From Prevotella sp. (GTDB lineage: Bacteria > Bacteroidota > Bacteroidia > Bacteroidales > Bacteroidaceae): a DNA stretch of 64,000 nt. Made by a program: the position numbers and the translations under genes. The DNA lies in the NCBI GenBank assembly GCA_016291495.1, contig JAEEXI010000003.1, positions 62,001 to 126,000 on the forward strand. The letters are read 5' to 3'. The notes beneath the pieces were generated by a model. It had not been told where the DNA came from and did no database searches. It saw only the letters and a program-made list of their open reading frames with translations. This document shows positions 1 through 7,778 of the stretch, one piece after another. Position 1 is the first letter of the stretch; each line of letters begins with the position of its first letter.

Positions 1-1173
1 AAGATAACAGGTAGTAATTATAAGCTCAGTATCGACCAAGAAAACCATCGTATTTTCAATGCCGATTCTCTGCCCATTGGTACGGATGTCGAGCATGTTG
101 TCGGTTCTGTCTCTTCCCTGAACAATGGAGTGGTGTTCTATAAGAGTCTGATTAGCGACTCCCTGTTCTTATTCAGTTCAGAAGACAGTCTTGATTACTC
201 TACTCCCCGTTCTTTTCGGGTTTTTTCCAGCGACGGCTCTACGTATGAGGAATATACCGTTCAATTAAACGTCCACAAGGAAGAGGGCGAACAGTTTGTA
301 TGGACTCGCCATTCCAATAATGATGACATCGCTGCTTTGGAAGCAATGAAGGCTGTGACAATTGACGATCGTCTATATGTTTACGGTGTGAAAGCTGGTA
401 AGACACTGGGATATACTACCACGGACGGTGAGTCCTGGACGCCCCTTACTGAGTTGGACGACGAGAATGCCTATCGCAACCTTTTCCCTCTTGATGGTGA
501 ACTGTTCACCCTTGTCAACGGTGATTTAGCACGTTCTGAGGACGGTATCACCTGGAATGTCGCTATGGAAAACGTACCCATCAAGCAATTGATTGCTTCC
601 AGTAAGATAGAACTTTATGGTTTGTCGGAAGACGGGAAAATTATGGTTTCCAGAGTCGGGGATCCCTGGGAGGAAGACAAACTCGACGAGGATGCCTCCT
701 GGCTGCCCACAGAAGAGATTGTTTCCGTCTGTCTGCCTGTGAAAATGACCTATTATACAGACTACGTCATCATAGCAGGTATCTCTCCTGAATTCGTAGA
801 CATCGCCTCTGTTTGGCGTAAAATAGTAGAGTATGACCTGCAGGGACTGGAAGACAAGTGGATATACATGAGTCGTTCCGACAATAACCGCTTTGCCCTT
901 CCTCAACTGAAAAATCCTGTGATGATAGCCTATGACGGCAGCATTCTGGCATGGGGTGTCAAAGACGGTGAGTTCTCACCCATCTACCAAAGTCGTGACA
1001 ACGGCCTGATATGGAAAAAACAGTCGACCTATAATTTGCCGGCAAACTTCAACATAAGCACGCTGTCATTCACGGCAGCCACAGATGGCAGTGAGATATG
1101 GCTTGTCAGTGGTGAGAGCGGAGAAGTATGGCAAGGCCATCTAAACCGTCTTACCTGGAAAGAGAATAAATAA
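1..1173 (+). CDS. DUF6242-like secreted beta-propeller protein (5' end missing)
   Basis: The reading frame is open from base 1 to the stop at 1171-1173, so the N-terminus with any signal peptide lies outside the window. About 390 residues are visible. Asp-box (BNR) type motifs, S/T-x-D-G-x-x-W, recur: TTDGESW, SEDGITW and SRDNGLIW. These mark the turns of a sialidase/Vps10-type beta-propeller. The closest family I recall is DUF6242, Bacteroidales lipoproteins of unknown role; that naming is from memory of the pattern. The stop is 2 nt before the porG start, so it is probably cotranscribed with the envelope cluster. The substrate or partner cannot be read from sequence. Confidence 0.6.
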   Translation, partial: KITGSNYKLSIDQENHRIFNADSLPIGTDVEHVVGSVSSLNNGVVFYKSLISDSLFLFSSEDSLDYSTPRSFRVFSSDGSTYEEYTVQLNVHKEEGEQFVWTRHSNNDDIAALEAMKAVTIDDRLYVYGVKAGKTLGYTTTDGESWTPLTELDDENAYRNLFPLDGELFTLVNGDLARSEDGITWNVAMENVPIKQLIASSKIELYGLSEDGKIMVSRVGDPWEEDKLDEDASWLPTEEIVSVCLPVKMTYYTDYVIIAGISPEFVDIASVWRKIVEYDLQGLEDKWIYMSRSDNNRFALPQLKNPVMIAYDGSILAWGVKDGEFSPIYQSRDNGLIWKKQSTYNLPANFNISTLSFTAATDGSEIWLVSGESGEVWQGHLNRLTWKENK

Positions 1174-1175
1174 AG

Positions 1176-1856
1176 ATGATGTTGAGAAAGACCCTCTTAT
1201 CCGTCTTACTGACCTTCATCACGGTCTCGCTTAGTGCTCAGGAAGCTCCTGAATATCGCGCTGAGATAGGAGGCGGAGTTGGTGTCGTTGCCTATCTGGG
1301 CGACTTCAACGGGAATCTTTTCAAGAACATGCAACCGATGTTCACCTTGTTGGGGCGTTATAAGTTCAACCCACGCATGGCGCTTGCCTTGAATGTGAGC
1401 TATGGAAAGATTAAAGGCTCCTCCAAGAATGTGGAGACTTTCTATCCCGATTTACCTGAGATAGAGTTCAGTCATGGCCTCTTGGATGTGGGAGTGAGAT
1501 ATGAATATAACTTCTGGCCCTTCGGCACAGGAAGAGAGTATCGCGGAGCAAAACGTATTACACCTTATATATATATAGGGTTGGGAGCTACTTTTGTGAA
1601 GCCCGAGTCGACGGAAGTCGCTCTCAACCTGCCTATAGGTGTCGGTGCAAAATACAAATTAGGAGAGCGTGTGAACCTTGCACTCGAATGGACGATACAT
1701 TTCACAACGAGTGACTTGTTGGACGGTGTGAAGGATCCCTACGGCATCAAGAGCAGCGGTCTTTTCAAGAATACCGACTGCTATGACCATTTACGGGTAT
1801 CGCTAACCTATGATATATGGGCAAAATGTAAAACGTGTCACAATGATAGAGACTAA
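1176..1856 (+). CDS. porG: PorG-like outer-membrane beta-barrel protein (DUF6089), T9SS component
   Basis: This 226-aa protein has a signal peptide (LLSVLLTFITVSLSAQ) followed by alternating aromatic/hydrophobic strands typical of an 8-stranded outer-membrane barrel. A conserved start, EIGGGVGVVAYLGDFN, is typical of DUF6089. In P. gingivalis the DUF6089 protein PorG (PG0189) lies directly upstream of uppS and bamA and belongs to the type IX secretion apparatus; length and order match here. Its end overlaps the uppS start by 14 nt. The window also encodes T9SS cargo (37746-45728, 47838-51896, 53402-54049), which fits. The assignment rests on synteny plus barrel pattern. The alternative is an ordinary OmpW-like porin. 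Confidence 0.7.
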   Translation: MMLRKTLLSVLLTFITVSLSAQEAPEYRAEIGGGVGVVAYLGDFNGNLFKNMQPMFTLLGRYKFNPRMALALNVSYGKIKGSSKNVETFYPDLPEIEFSHGLLDVGVRYEYNFWPFGTGREYRGAKRITPYIYIGLGATFVKPESTEVALNLPIGVGAKYKLGERVNLALEWTIHFTTSDLLDGVKDPYGIKSSGLFKNTDCYDHLRVSLTYDIWAKCKTCHNDRD

Positions 1857-2577
1857 CAACATTCCACAGCACATTGCAATCATTATGGACGGCAATGGCA
1901 GATGGGCAATGGATCGCGGGTTAGACCGTACGTTTGGCCACAAGGCTGGACTCGACAACCTGGAGACCATTACTACCCTTTGTTCTAACTTAGGGGTGAA
2001 GTACCTGACGGTCTATGCCTTTTCCATAGAGAATTTCAACAGGCCCGCCTACGAGGTGGAGGCACTGATGGGATTGGTGCTCAGTTTCATCAAGATGGAT
2101 TTGTTCCACAACAATAACGTGAGCTTCCACGTGGTAGGTGATCGTGACCGACTGCCCAAGAGTGTACAGGATAAGCTACGCTCAATGGAGGAAGAGACAG
2201 CAATGTACGACGGTATGGCGATGACTATCGCAATGAGCTATTCGTCCAAACAGGAGCTGGTGAATGCCAGCAAACTCATTGCACAGAAGGTTCAAAACGG
2301 TGAGATGAGTATTGACGACATTAACGAAGAGGCCATCAGCCAGAATCTGTGGACATCGTGGATGCCCGATCCCGACTTGCTCATCCGCACAGGTGGTGAG
2401 GTTCGTATCTCAAATTACTTGTTGTGGCAATGTGCCTATTCGGAGTTCTACTTCTGTGACACCTACTGGCCCGATTTTGGCGAAAAGGAACTCCATCAGG
2501 CGATAGAGAGCTACCAAAATCGTCAACGCCGTTTCGGTAAGACAGAGGCACAAGTAGAAGAGGAAGATAATAAGTAA
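1843..2577 (+). CDS. uppS: Isoprenyl transferase (undecaprenyl diphosphate synthase)
   Basis: This cis-prenyltransferase condenses farnesyl diphosphate with isopentenyl diphosphates to make the C55 lipid carrier for peptidoglycan and surface polysaccharide. The 244-aa protein carries the signature IAIIMDGNGRWA with catalytic Asp16, and near the C-terminus DLLIRTGGEVRISNYLLWQ and the SEFYF block. An upstream in-frame ATG exists at 1810, but the ATG at 1843 gives the canonical N-terminus (MIETNNIPQHIAIIMDG) and only a short overlap with porG. It sits between porG and bamA, an order conserved in Bacteroidales, so lipid-carrier supply and outer-membrane assembly are likely cotranscribed. Confidence 0.95.
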   Translation: MIETNNIPQHIAIIMDGNGRWAMDRGLDRTFGHKAGLDNLETITTLCSNLGVKYLTVYAFSIENFNRPAYEVEALMGLVLSFIKMDLFHNNNVSFHVVGDRDRLPKSVQDKLRSMEEETAMYDGMAMTIAMSYSSKQELVNASKLIAQKVQNGEMSIDDINEEAISQNLWTSWMPDPDLLIRTGGEVRISNYLLWQCAYSEFYFCDTYWPDFGEKELHQAIESYQNRQRRFGKTEAQVEEEDNK

Positions 2578-2596
2578 AAGGTAAAAAAGTAAAAAG
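2573..2596 (+). repeat. Degenerate 7-nt tandem repeat before bamA, left arm
   Basis: Purine-rich repeats of the type AGTAAAAGGTAAAAAAG begin within the uppS stop codon and run to just before the bamA start. They are nearly complementary to the repeat at 2649-2680 inside the bamA signal-peptide coding sequence, so the two could pair in the mRNA around the bamA start codon. Confidence 0.7.
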
Positions 2597-2600
2597 ATAT

Positions 2601-5285
2601 ATGAGAATGAATAACATGCATCAGGCAAAGAGGTGGGTAAAATGGGGGTTACCTTTTTACCTTCTTACCTTTTTACCTTTAAGCATATTCGCACAGGATG
2701 TCATTGTGAATCCCGACATCTCGTATGCAGGCACTCCCAGAACATGTGAGATTGGCGGTATTGCAGTCAAGGGTGTTGAAGGCTATGAGGACTACGTGCT
2801 GATTGGTCTGTCTGGTCTTTCCGTAGGTCAGGTTATCACCATCCCTGGTGCCGAGATTACCGATGCCGTAAAGCGTTATTGGCGTCACGGTCTGTTCTCC
2901 CGTGTGTCTATCACGGCCGACTCGATTGTAGGCAACAAGGCTTATCTGTGTATTAATCTTGCCACACGTCCTCGTGTCAGCAGAATTAACTATAATGGTA
3001 TCAAGAAGTCGGAACGTGAGGATATGGAGGCGAAGCTTGGTATCATGAGAGGTGCGCAGATTACGCCAAACATGATTGACCGTGCTAAGATACTTGCTAA
3101 ACGCTATTTCGACGACAAGGGTTTCAAAAATGCAGTCATTGAAATCGTACAGCGTGATGACGTGACTGACAAGAATATGGTTATTCTGGATGTCAATATC
3201 GACAAGAAAGACAAAATGAAGGTGCGTCAAATCATCTTCGAGGGCAACCAGCAACTCTCCTCACGTAAGATTAAGGGTAACCTGTTTAAAAAAGGTGCCT
3301 TCGGTAAAATTAACGAGGCTGGTAAACTCAGCAACTTCTTCAAGGCTAAGAAGTTCACACCAGAGCGTTATGACGATGCCAAGAAAGAACTGATCGAGAA
3401 ATACAACGAGTTAGGTTTCCGTGATGCTGTCATCGTTAAGGATTCCGTCTGGAACGTCGACGATAACCACGTCAACGTCTTTGTGAAGGTTGACGAGGGA
3501 CAGCGTTACTTCCTCCGCAATATTACATGGGTCGGCAATACCGTGGTGACTTCCGACTACCTGAATGCCGTATTGGGCATGAAGAAAGGTGATGTCTATA
3601 ACCAGAAACTGATGAAGAAGCGCTTGACAGAGGATGAGGACGCCGTAGGCAACTATTATTGGAACAACGGTTACCTTTTCTATAACCTCGACCCGACGGA
3701 AGTAAACATCGTGGGCGACTCCATAGATCTGGAGATGCGCATTCAAGAGGGAACCCAGGCACATATTAGCAATGTACGCATCTACGGTAACGACCGTCTT
3801 TACGAGGAAGTTGTACGCCGCGAGTTGCGCACCAAACCAGGTGACCTCTTCTCGAAGGATGCTATCCAGCGTTCTGCACGTGAGATTGCCTCAATGGGAT
3901 ATTTCGACCCAGAAAAGGTGAATCCTGACATCAAACCCAACTATGAAGATGGTACGGTGGATATCAACTGGGAACTGGAACAGAAATCAAACGACCAGTT
4001 GGAATTCTCCCTAGGTTGGGGTCAGACTGGTATCATCGGTCGTGTCGGTATCAAACTGAATAATTTCTCTATGCGTAACCTCTTCGGCAAGAACAAGATG
4101 CACCGCGGTATCATGCCAATTGGTGACGGTGAGCAATTGTCGTTGTCTGTTCAGACCAACGGTCGCTACTACAGCTCCATCTCTACGGGCTATAGCACCG
4201 GCTGGTTTGGCGGTAAGCGTCCGAACGCCCTGAATGTCAGCCTGTTCTTCTCCAAGCAGAGTGATATCTCCAGCAGCTATCGTAATAATAGTTACTATAA
4301 TAACTACATGAACTATATGTACGGTTATGGTTCGACAGGTTATGGCTATAACTACGATGCGATGCTTGATGACGACAAGTACATTAAGATGTTCGGTGCC
4401 TCTATCGGATGGGGTAAGCGTCTGCGTTGGCCTGACGACTACTTCCAGTTGTCTCTGTCGCTGTCATATACACGCTATATGCTGCGTGATTGGAACTATT
4501 TTATCATCAGCAACGGTAACTGTAACAACATCAACCTCGGTGTGACACTCTCACGTAACTCTACCGATAACCAGCTCTTCCCACGTCGCGGTTCTGAGTT
4601 TATGGCATCAGTAACACTGACACCACCTTGGTCAGCTTTCGACAAGAAGGATTATGAGCATCTCGCTACTGATCGTACTTCAGCAACCTTTGAACAGGAA
4701 CAGCAGGACAAGTATCGTTGGATTGAGTATCATAAGTGGAAGTTTAAGACACGTACCTTCACAGCACTGACTGGTGGACAGAAGTGTCTGGTGCTCATGA
4801 CTCGTGTGGAGTTCGGTCTGCTGGGTTCATACAACAAGTATAAGAAGTCGCCCTTTGAGACCTTCTACGTTGGCGGTGACGGTATGAGTGGATATTCTAC
4901 CGGCTATGCAGAAGAGACTATCGGCTTGCGTGGTTATGACAACGGTTCTATCTCGAATACAGCCGCCTATAAGGCAGGTACGAGTGCTTACTACAATGCC
5001 TATGCCTACGATCGTTTCACGCTGGAACTCCGTTATCCGTTTATGTTGGGTAACACCACCATCTACGGTCTCACTTTCTTAGAAGGCGGTAACGCATGGG
5101 TTGACACGAAGAACTTCAATCCCTTTGACATGAAGCGTTCTGCCGGTGTCGGTGTCCGCATCTTCCTCCCAATGGTGGGTTTGATGGGTATCGACTGGGC
5201 TTACGGTTTCGACAAGGTATATAGCGGCAACAGTTACAAGAAAGGTGGCAGTCAGTTCCACTTCATTTTGGGACAGGAGTTTTAA
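2601..5285 (+). CDS. bamA: Outer-membrane protein assembly factor BamA
   Basis: BamA is the essential Omp85 insertase that folds beta-barrel proteins into the outer membrane. The 894-aa protein has a signal peptide ending near residue 31 (PLSIFAQ), about five POTRA repeats (roughly residues 50-460) and a 16-strand barrel ending in the aromatic residue of LGQEF, as expected. A tyrosine/asparagine/glycine-rich stretch around residues 560-590 (NNSYYNNYMNYMYGYG) is probably an extracellular loop. Start choice: ATG 2601 or 2607 both give a signal peptide. The signal-peptide core (LPFYLLTFLPLS) is encoded by a tandem repeat at 2649-2680. It is followed by three chaperone genes of the same pathway. 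Confidence 0.95.
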   Translation: MRMNNMHQAKRWVKWGLPFYLLTFLPLSIFAQDVIVNPDISYAGTPRTCEIGGIAVKGVEGYEDYVLIGLSGLSVGQVITIPGAEITDAVKRYWRHGLFSRVSITADSIVGNKAYLCINLATRPRVSRINYNGIKKSEREDMEAKLGIMRGAQITPNMIDRAKILAKRYFDDKGFKNAVIEIVQRDDVTDKNMVILDVNIDKKDKMKVRQIIFEGNQQLSSRKIKGNLFKKGAFGKINEAGKLSNFFKAKKFTPERYDDAKKELIEKYNELGFRDAVIVKDSVWNVDDNHVNVFVKVDEGQRYFLRNITWVGNTVVTSDYLNAVLGMKKGDVYNQKLMKKRLTEDEDAVGNYYWNNGYLFYNLDPTEVNIVGDSIDLEMRIQEGTQAHISNVRIYGNDRLYEEVVRRELRTKPGDLFSKDAIQRSAREIASMGYFDPEKVNPDIKPNYEDGTVDINWELEQKSNDQLEFSLGWGQTGIIGRVGIKLNNFSMRNLFGKNKMHRGIMPIGDGEQLSLSVQTNGRYYSSISTGYSTGWFGGKRPNALNVSLFFSKQSDISSSYRNNSYYNNYMNYMYGYGSTGYGYNYDAMLDDDKYIKMFGASIGWGKRLRWPDDYFQLSLSLSYTRYMLRDWNYFIISNGNCNNINLGVTLSRNSTDNQLFPRRGSEFMASVTLTPPWSAFDKKDYEHLATDRTSATFEQEQQDKYRWIEYHKWKFKTRTFTALTGGQKCLVLMTRVEFGLLGSYNKYKKSPFETFYVGGDGMSGYSTGYAEETIGLRGYDNGSISNTAAYKAGTSAYYNAYAYDRFTLELRYPFMLGNTTIYGLTFLEGGNAWVDTKNFNPFDMKRSAGVGVRIFLPMVGLMGIDWAYGFDKVYSGNSYKKGGSQFHFILGQEF
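2649..2680 (+). repeat. 7-nt tandem repeat encoding the bamA signal-peptide core
   Basis: About four units of the type TTACCTT/TTTACCT run in frame and translate to LPFYLLTFLPL, the hydrophobic core of the BamA signal peptide. The sequence is close to the reverse complement of the repeat at 2573-2596. Confidence 0.75.
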
Positions 5286-5295
5286 ACGATTCTGT

Positions 5296-5331
5296 CGTAA
5301 TAACGTCATAACGATATAACGTAATAACGAT
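5296..5331 (+). repeat. Tandem repeat in the ompH leader
   Basis: Repeats of the form CGTAATAA / CGTCATAA / CGATATAA / CGTAATAA run directly into the ATG of the first OmpH gene. A related sequence occurs on the other strand at 15255-15295, before argH. It fills the translation-initiation region. Confidence 0.7.
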
Positions 5332-5842
5332 GAAAAAGATTATAGCATTAATGATTCTGTTAGCATCGGCAGTGTCGATGCAGGCACAGAAATTCGCATT
5401 GCTCGATATGGATTATATCCTAAAGAACATTCCTGCTTATGAACGTGCCAACGAACAGTTGTCACAGGTATCCAAGAAATGGCAGGCAGAAGTGGAGGCT
5501 CTCCAAACGGAGGCCCAGACGATGTATAAAGACTATCAGAAAGAGGTGGTTTTTCTCTCGCAGGAACAGAAAAAAGCACGTCAAGATGCCATTATGGAGA
5601 AAGAACGTGAAGCATCCGAATTGAAGAAGAAGTACTTCGGCCCTGAAGGTGAACTCTTCAAGAAACGTACTGCCTTGATGACACCTATCCAAGAGGAGAT
5701 ATACAATGCCGTCAGCGAGATTGCCGACCTACGTGGCTATCAGTTAGTCCTAGACCGTGCTAGCGATAGTGGTATTATCTTCGGTTCTCCGAAAGTAGAT
5801 ATCTCAAGCGAGGTGCTTAGTCGCTTAGGATATAGTAACTAG
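5330..5842 (+). CDS. OmpH/Skp family periplasmic chaperone, copy 1
   Basis: Skp-like proteins hold unfolded outer-membrane proteins in the periplasm on their way to BamA. The 170-aa protein has a signal peptide (MKKIIALMILLASAVSMQAQ), a short beta segment FALLDMDYILKNIPAYE typical of the OmpH head, a long charged coiled coil (about residues 40-115) and a C-terminal segment returning to the head (LVLDRASDSGIIF). It is the first of three tandem paralogues after bamA; in P. gingivalis two (PG0192, PG0193) follow bamA. Differences in the tentacle region suggest mixed trimers or client specialisation, which is inference. Confidence 0.9.
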   Translation: MKKIIALMILLASAVSMQAQKFALLDMDYILKNIPAYERANEQLSQVSKKWQAEVEALQTEAQTMYKDYQKEVVFLSQEQKKARQDAIMEKEREASELKKKYFGPEGELFKKRTALMTPIQEEIYNAVSEIADLRGYQLVLDRASDSGIIFGSPKVDISSEVLSRLGYSN

Positions 5843-5904
5843 AATATCTATATGATCTAGGAAATCTAGAATAAATTAATAACGAAATAATTAAAGTAAG
5901 AAAA

Positions 5905-6408
5905 ATGAAAAAAATGATTCTTTGCGCTATTTGCGCAATCTGCGGTTTCACTACCGCCAACGCACAGAAGTTCGGTCATGTTAATGCCCAGGAGATTATT
6001 CAGGCTATGCCAGAGTTCACGAAAGCCCGTACCGATATCGAGGCACTAACTAAGACCTACGAAACAGAGTTGAAGAGTATGCAGGATGAGCTCCAGAAGA
6101 AAGCAGAGGCTTATGAGAAGGAGCAGGCAACCCTGCCCGCTAATATCAAGGAGCGTCGCGAGAAAGAGCTGCAGGACATGTACCAGAAAATCCAGCAGAC
6201 CTATCAGGATAATCAGCAGGCTCTTGCCAAGGAGCAGTCAGAGAAGATGCAGGTCATCCAGACCAAAGTGATTGACGCTATCAAGGCAGTCGGTCAGGCT
6301 GGTGGCTATGTCTATATTATGGACATTGCCGGTGGCGTTCCCTACATCAGCTCCACTCTCTCTACCGATGTTACTGCTCAAGTAAAGGCTAAATTGGGCT
6401 TGAAATAA
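5905..6408 (+). CDS. OmpH/Skp family periplasmic chaperone, copy 2
   Basis: This 167-aa paralogue of the preceding gene has signal peptide MKKMILCAICAICGFTTANAQ, head strand FGHVNAQEIIQAMPEF, then a coiled coil rich in Glu, Lys and Gln (about residues 45-120) and a returning head strand (YVYIMDIAGGVPYIS). The 62-nt gap before it is AT-rich with CTAGA-type repeats and no clear promoter, so cotranscription is likely. Its role is presumed holdase for outer-membrane proteins. Of the three copies it is closest to the classical Bacteroidales OmpH pattern. Confidence 0.92.
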   Translation: MKKMILCAICAICGFTTANAQKFGHVNAQEIIQAMPEFTKARTDIEALTKTYETELKSMQDELQKKAEAYEKEQATLPANIKERREKELQDMYQKIQQTYQDNQQALAKEQSEKMQVIQTKVIDAIKAVGQAGGYVYIMDIAGGVPYISSTLSTDVTAQVKAKLGLK

Positions 6409-6429
6409 ATAAAACACGAACTTTACCCT

Positions 6430-6942
6430 ATGAAACGGTTTTTAGTTAGTTTATTAACCGTCATTGCTCTTTCAGCATCTGCTCAGGCTACTGAGCCGGT
6501 GCTGAAATTCGGCTTTATGAGCTATGGCACCATGCTACGTTCGATGTCTGACTATACTCTTGTAGAAACCAGCCTTGCTAAGCTTCGTGAGCAATATGCT
6601 GCTGAGCAGAAACGTGTAGAGGAAGAATTCAACAAGAAGTACGAGGATTTTCTCGAAGGACAGCGCGAATTTCCACAGAGCATCCTTCAGAAGCGCCAAA
6701 GCGAGCTTCAGGAGTTGCTCGACAAGAACATTGCCTTCAAAAAAGAAAGCCAGCGACTATTGACAGAAGCTGAGGAGAAGGCGATGGCTCCACTAAAGGC
6801 TCGTCTTTCTAGCGCACTGGCAAAAGTGGGCGTAGAACGTGGACTTGCCTTCATCGTTGACACTGACCAGCAGTCGATGGTATGGATGAACATGACGATG
6901 GGCGAGGATGTGACAGAGCTTGTCCAGAAAGCATTGAAATGA
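6430..6942 (+). CDS. OmpH/Skp family periplasmic chaperone, copy 3
   Basis: This third paralogue (170 aa) has signal peptide MKRFLVSLLTVIALSASAQA, head strand LKFGFMSYGTMLRSM, a coiled coil from about residue 45 to 125 and a returning strand (RGLAFIVDTDQQSMVWM). It is more divergent than the other two: the usual acidic residue after the first strand is replaced and the end is shorter. Its stop overlaps the murI start as ATGA (6939-6942), so it is translationally coupled to murI. Confidence 0.88.
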   Translation: MKRFLVSLLTVIALSASAQATEPVLKFGFMSYGTMLRSMSDYTLVETSLAKLREQYAAEQKRVEEEFNKKYEDFLEGQREFPQSILQKRQSELQELLDKNIAFKKESQRLLTEAEEKAMAPLKARLSSALAKVGVERGLAFIVDTDQQSMVWMNMTMGEDVTELVQKALK

Positions 6943-7778
6943 CACTTCCAAGTAAACCAGGCCCCATTGGTATCTTCGACAGTGGTTATGGTGGACTGAC
7001 CATCCTGCATGGCATCCGCCAACTGCTTCCCCAGTACGATTACCTGTACTTGGGTGATAATGCTCGTGCTCCATACGGCACGCGTTCCTTTGATGTTGTC
7101 TATGAGTTTACCCGTCAGGCTGTTGTCCGTCTCTTTGAGATGGGGTGTCATCTTGTTATCTTAGGTTGTAATACTGCCTCGGCGAAGGCATTACGAACCA
7201 TTCAGCAGCACGACCTTCCTAGCCTTGACCCCCAACGCCGTGTCTTGGGTATCATCCGCCCTACGGCAGAAGTTATCGGCTCTCTCACCCATTCCCGCCA
7301 TGTGGGCATCTTTGCGACAGAGGGAACCATCAGGAGCGAAAGCTATAACTTGGAGATTCATAAATTCTTCCCCGACATCCAAGTCAGCGGTGTCGCCTGT
7401 CCCTTTTGGGTTCCTTTGGTAGAATATAACGAGGCGGACTCACCTGGTGCCGACTATTTCGTGAAGAAACGTATCGACCAGATTCTCCGCATGGATCCGG
7501 AGATCGACACCATCATCTTAGGCTGTACCCATTATCCCTTATTGTTGCCTAAGATTCATAAATATATTCCTCGTGGCATCCGCATCATCTCCCAGGGAGA
7601 GTATGTCGCTGAAGCCCTCCAAAAGTATTTCCAGCGTCATCCTGACGTGGAGCAGCGTTGTACACAGGGTGGTGAGGTACATTATCTCACCACCGAGAAT
7701 CCTGAGAAATTCAAGGAACAGGCACAACTCTTTCTTCACGAGAGATCCGTGGAAGTCGAGAACATCACATTAGTTTAA
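6939..7778 (+). CDS. murI: Glutamate racemase
   Basis: Glutamate racemase interconverts L- and D-glutamate, supplying D-Glu for peptidoglycan. The 279-aa protein begins IGIFDSGYGGLTIL, with catalytic Cys77 in LVILGCNTAS and Cys196 in IILGCTHYPLLLP, both in family context. A longer frame from 6882 exists, but the ATG at 6939 overlaps the preceding stop as ATGA and gives the canonical start. Its TAA stop shares bases with the stop of yifB on the opposite strand (7775-7778). It closes the envelope cluster. Confidence 0.95.
   Translation: MTLPSKPGPIGIFDSGYGGLTILHGIRQLLPQYDYLYLGDNARAPYGTRSFDVVYEFTRQAVVRLFEMGCHLVILGCNTASAKALRTIQQHDLPSLDPQRRVLGIIRPTAEVIGSLTHSRHVGIFATEGTIRSESYNLEIHKFFPDIQVSGVACPFWVPLVEYNEADSPGADYFVKKRIDQILRMDPEIDTIILGCTHYPLLLPKIHKYIPRGIRIISQGEYVAEALQKYFQRHPDVEQRCTQGGEVHYLTTENPEKFKEQAQLFLHERSVEVENITLV

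Noticed and set aside
1810..1842. Longer uppS N-terminus from ATG 1810
   Set aside because: It adds 11 residues not matching the family and lies within porG; ATG 1843 gives the canonical start.
7775..7778. Shared stop codons of murI and yifB (also at 32134-32137) as a regulatory signal
   Set aside because: Overlapping TAA/TTA or TAG/TTA stops arise easily in tightly packed convergent genes.
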